From: Metabacillus halosaccharovorans
GTDB lineage: Bacteria; Bacillota; Bacilli; Bacillales; Bacillaceae
Reading direction: 5' to 3'
Assembly (NCBI RefSeq): GCF_002019635.1
Contig: NZ_KV917372.1
Span: 682,001 to 746,000 of the forward strand
DNA: 64,000 nt
The translations under genes and the position numbers were made by a program. The notes below the pieces were generated by a model. It did no database searches, was not told the DNA's origin, and was given only the letters and a program-made list of their open reading frames with translations. This document shows, piece after piece, positions 62,352 to 64,000 of the stretch (its first letter is position 1; every line of letters starts with the position of its first letter).

Positions 62352-62642
62352 TTAAGCATCTCCTTTATTTTCAATTGTGTCTAATCGCCTATGTGCTTGC
62401 TTTGCGGATTCCTCAACCCTTGTAATTCGTTCACTGTGATCATTTAATTGTATTTCTTTAGCTTTTAAATCAAGCAAAATATTATCCACACCCCTACGGA
62501 TATATCCTAGTTCAACTTTTAATTCTGCCCTTTCTTGTCCATCATCTTTAACTGATTTTGTTCTATTGAGTTGGTAAACCTGATAACTAATTACCAATCC
62601 AAATGCTGCAATTAATATCCCTACTTCTATTGTCAATGTCAT
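62352..62642 (-). CDS. Membrane-anchored coiled-coil protein of the lysis cassette
   Basis: 96 residues from the ATG at 62642. One N-terminal helix (IEVGILIAAFGLVISYQVYQ) and a long coiled coil (ERAELKVELGYIRRGVDNIL ... ITRVEESAKQAHRRLDTIE). The position next to the holin recalls XhlA-type proteins, but the membrane helix is at the other end, so the name is not assigned. It may help the holin or form a tail or membrane link. Confidence 0.7.
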   Translation of the reverse strand: MTLTIEVGILIAAFGLVISYQVYQLNRTKSVKDDGQERAELKVELGYIRRGVDNILLDLKAKEIQLNDHSERITRVEESAKQAHRRLDTIENKGDA

Positions 62643-62695
62643 CAAAACCTTTCATAAAATATAAAAACCTAGCCATAAAGACTAGGTTCGATAGT

Positions 62696-62884
62696 TTATT
62701 CTTTTACAAGAGATACTGTTTTAACACTTCTTGAATCAATGATCACTTCACCGATTAGGACAACATGATCATTGGTTTCACTGTTCTGCGCTTCCTTTAA
62801 TTGTGTGAATATCTCTTGGACATTGTAATTATCAACCTCGGTTGTATGAACTTCACCACTATGTTCAATGATGATGATTTTCAT
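62696..62884 (-). CDS. Small phage protein, 62 residues, unknown
   Basis: MKIIIIEHSGEVHTTEVDNY..., alpha/beta-like, soluble. It starts in a TAATG overlap with the stop of the coiled-coil gene upstream, so the two are translated together. No family recognised. Confidence 0.6.
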   Translation of the reverse strand: MKIIIIEHSGEVHTTEVDNYNVQEIFTQLKEAQNSETNDHVVLIGEVIIDSRSVKTVSLVKE

Positions 62885-63156
62885 TATTTATCTTCCCCTT
62901 TCGCTTTTTCAGCTTTTAATGTATCAATCTCTTTTTTCAACTCTTCGTTTTCAACTTTTAGATTTTCATATTGTTGTAATACATTTTGTAATCTTTCTTG
63001 GAAATCTGCTGATTGTGCCGCAAAAACCGCTCTTTCTCTTGAAATTCTTGCTAGATCATTTGAAATTGCATTCATCGCTTTTTCATTTAGAATATTTTGA
63101 TGTTGTAATAATAAATCCTTTTCATCGAATTGTTGTTGTGGTTGTTGTTCTGTCAT
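62884..63156 (-). CDS. Phage coiled-coil protein, 90 residues
   Basis: Gln-rich start (TEQQPQQQFDEKDLLLQHQN) and a coiled coil from residue 50 (VLQQYENLKVENEELKKEID). AGGAGAGG precedes the ATG. It lies between the tail-fibre gene and the lysis cassette; perhaps a fibre-associated or assembly protein. Confidence 0.65.
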   Translation of the reverse strand: MTEQQPQQQFDEKDLLLQHQNILNEKAMNAISNDLARISRERAVFAAQSADFQERLQNVLQQYENLKVENEELKKEIDTLKAEKAKGEDK

Positions 63157-63171
63157 TTTAACCTCTCCTTT

Positions 63172-64000
63172 TTATGCGATTTGTCCTAAGACTTCAATGA
63201 CATCATTATATTTTTCTTTCAATTCCTCGATTTCTCTTTTTTGTATTTTTACAACATGCCATAGAGTTGAAATCATTGAATAGGTATCTACGTTGCTACC
63301 ATTACTGATTGGTGCTGGCATCATTTCAGCAATTCCACCTATTCTAGGTTTATCATATACCCCGGATTCAACATCAGAAATCATGTGATATTTGGATATA
63401 TTAACGCTATCCAATAACATTAGCGCCTCTTCATCGGTAAGATCTGTTATGTTAGTTTTCAATAATGCCGATGAGTTATTTCTAAAAGCAGATGCTATTA
63501 AAGCAACACCATATGTTGCTACAGGACTATCCTTTCTAGCACTAAACTCTAATTCTTTGTTTGTTCCGTCATAAAAAAATCTTCCATATGAACCATCATC
63601 ATATTGAGAACTATAAGGATAAACCCTTGCATAGCCACTGATATGTTTTAAAGTACCTTCAACACCGCCACTAGAGATAAGATTACGACTAGCAACAATA
63701 TCCCCATTAGTGTTGATATAAGCCTTACGTACATTATCCCAACGCCATTCATATATGTTATTAACAGAATCATCATTTCGGACTGTCCATGTTCCACCAG
63801 GTGCAGTTAAAGAAATTGTTGGATCATATCCAGAAGATTGTGAAATGATTTCAATACCACCAAATGTTGAAGGATCTAAATACTGCCTAAAAGAGCTAGA
63901 ATTGATAGTTACATCATCATTTAGGTTTGTTATTCCATTAAGATTAATTGCCCCTAAACCTACATTCGGACTGTAATCATAAGGAGTTAAATTAATATCA
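63172..64000 (-). CDS. Phage tail fibre/spike protein, C-terminal part
   Basis: 276 codons of a longer gene that enters from the right edge; the frame is open throughout. The middle is beta-rich with Gly, Asn and Ser (APGGTWTVRNDDSVNNIYEW, YDDGSYGRFFYDG). The end SVNISKYHMISDVESG..PRIGGIAEMMP with a terminal helix (KIQKREIEELKEKYNDVIEV) resembles the S74-type intramolecular chaperone domain of tail spikes, so the end may be removed by self-cleavage. The TTG at 63462 is internal and not a start. Confidence 0.78.
   Translation of the reverse strand, partial: DINLTPYDYSPNVGLGAINLNGITNLNDDVTINSSSFRQYLDPSTFGGIEIISQSSGYDPTISLTAPGGTWTVRNDDSVNNIYEWRWDNVRKAYINTNGDIVASRNLISSGGVEGTLKHISGYARVYPYSSQYDDGSYGRFFYDGTNKELEFSARKDSPVATYGVALIASAFRNNSSALLKTNITDLTDEEALMLLDSVNISKYHMISDVESGVYDKPRIGGIAEMMPAPISNGSNVDTYSMISTLWHVVKIQKREIEELKEKYNDVIEVLGQIA

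Overview
The window is low-GC DNA from an endospore-forming member of the Bacillaceae. The evidence is AGGAGG-type ribosome sites with many TTG/GTG starts, a CotY/CotZ-type coat protein, YheC/YheD coat-associated proteins, Spo0E-like and SinI-like peptides, SirA, and the conserved lexA-yneA-yneB-ynzC-sirA-yneF-ynzD-ccdA-yneI-ccdC-yneK block. It is not B. subtilis itself: tkt is missing from that block and many accessory genes are different. The genus cannot be fixed from the sequence alone.

Layout. 1-5.7 kb: surface-sugar genes (nucleotide-sugar dehydratase running off the left edge, UDP-GlcNAc 2-epimerase, hexapeptide acyltransferase, Gfo/Idh oxidoreductase, glycosyltransferase). 5.7-20.4 kb: a dense spore-surface island with eight YheC/YheD ATP-grasp paralogues on both strands, a Mur-ligase paralogue, an L-amino-acid-ligase-like ATP-grasp gene split by a homopolymer frameshift, a CotZ-like protein, a coiled-coil protein and a 78-residue Thr/Val/Gly-rich protein. 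Every main enzyme here is an amide-bond-forming ligase, so I infer a coat or exosporium peptide/polyamide modification system. 20.4-27 kb: PAP2 phosphatase, DEAD-box helicase, acyl-CoA ligase with a cre site, SGNH esterase, a CcpA-controlled FbpA-like peptide and a GH18 hydrolase. 27-32.9 kb: a four-gene operon (KAS III, 3-beta-HSD-like reductase, MBL hydrolase, CapK/F390-synthetase-like adenylating enzyme) that resembles OleA/OleD/OleC logic, with a membrane protein and a divergent TetR regulator.

32.9-39.5 kb: SinI-like peptide, a His/Lys/Ser-rich peptide, a kinase-like gene behind a yybP-ykoY (Mn2+) riboswitch, a pentapeptide-repeat protein, prs, and metE behind tandem SAM-I and adenosylcobalamin riboswitches. 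39.5-48 kb: a carbohydrate cluster (GH4, Zn-alcohol dehydrogenase, two TIM-barrel isomerase-like proteins, Gfo/Idh, two AraC regulators) with cre sites but no transporter. 48.2 kb: an unassigned structured RNA ending in a perfect terminator.

48.4-59.9 kb: the ccd/yne/lexA backbone on the minus strand, interrupted by a complete IS3-family element (52875-54351, inside a small membrane-protein ORF) and by a 2.2-kb insert bounded by a degenerate second copy of the yneF 3' end. 59.9-64 kb: the last 18 codons of glnA next to foreign DNA that becomes a phage lysis and tail-fibre module (endolysin, holin, coiled-coil proteins, tail-fibre C-terminus). I read this as one end of a prophage integrated at the glnA 3' end.
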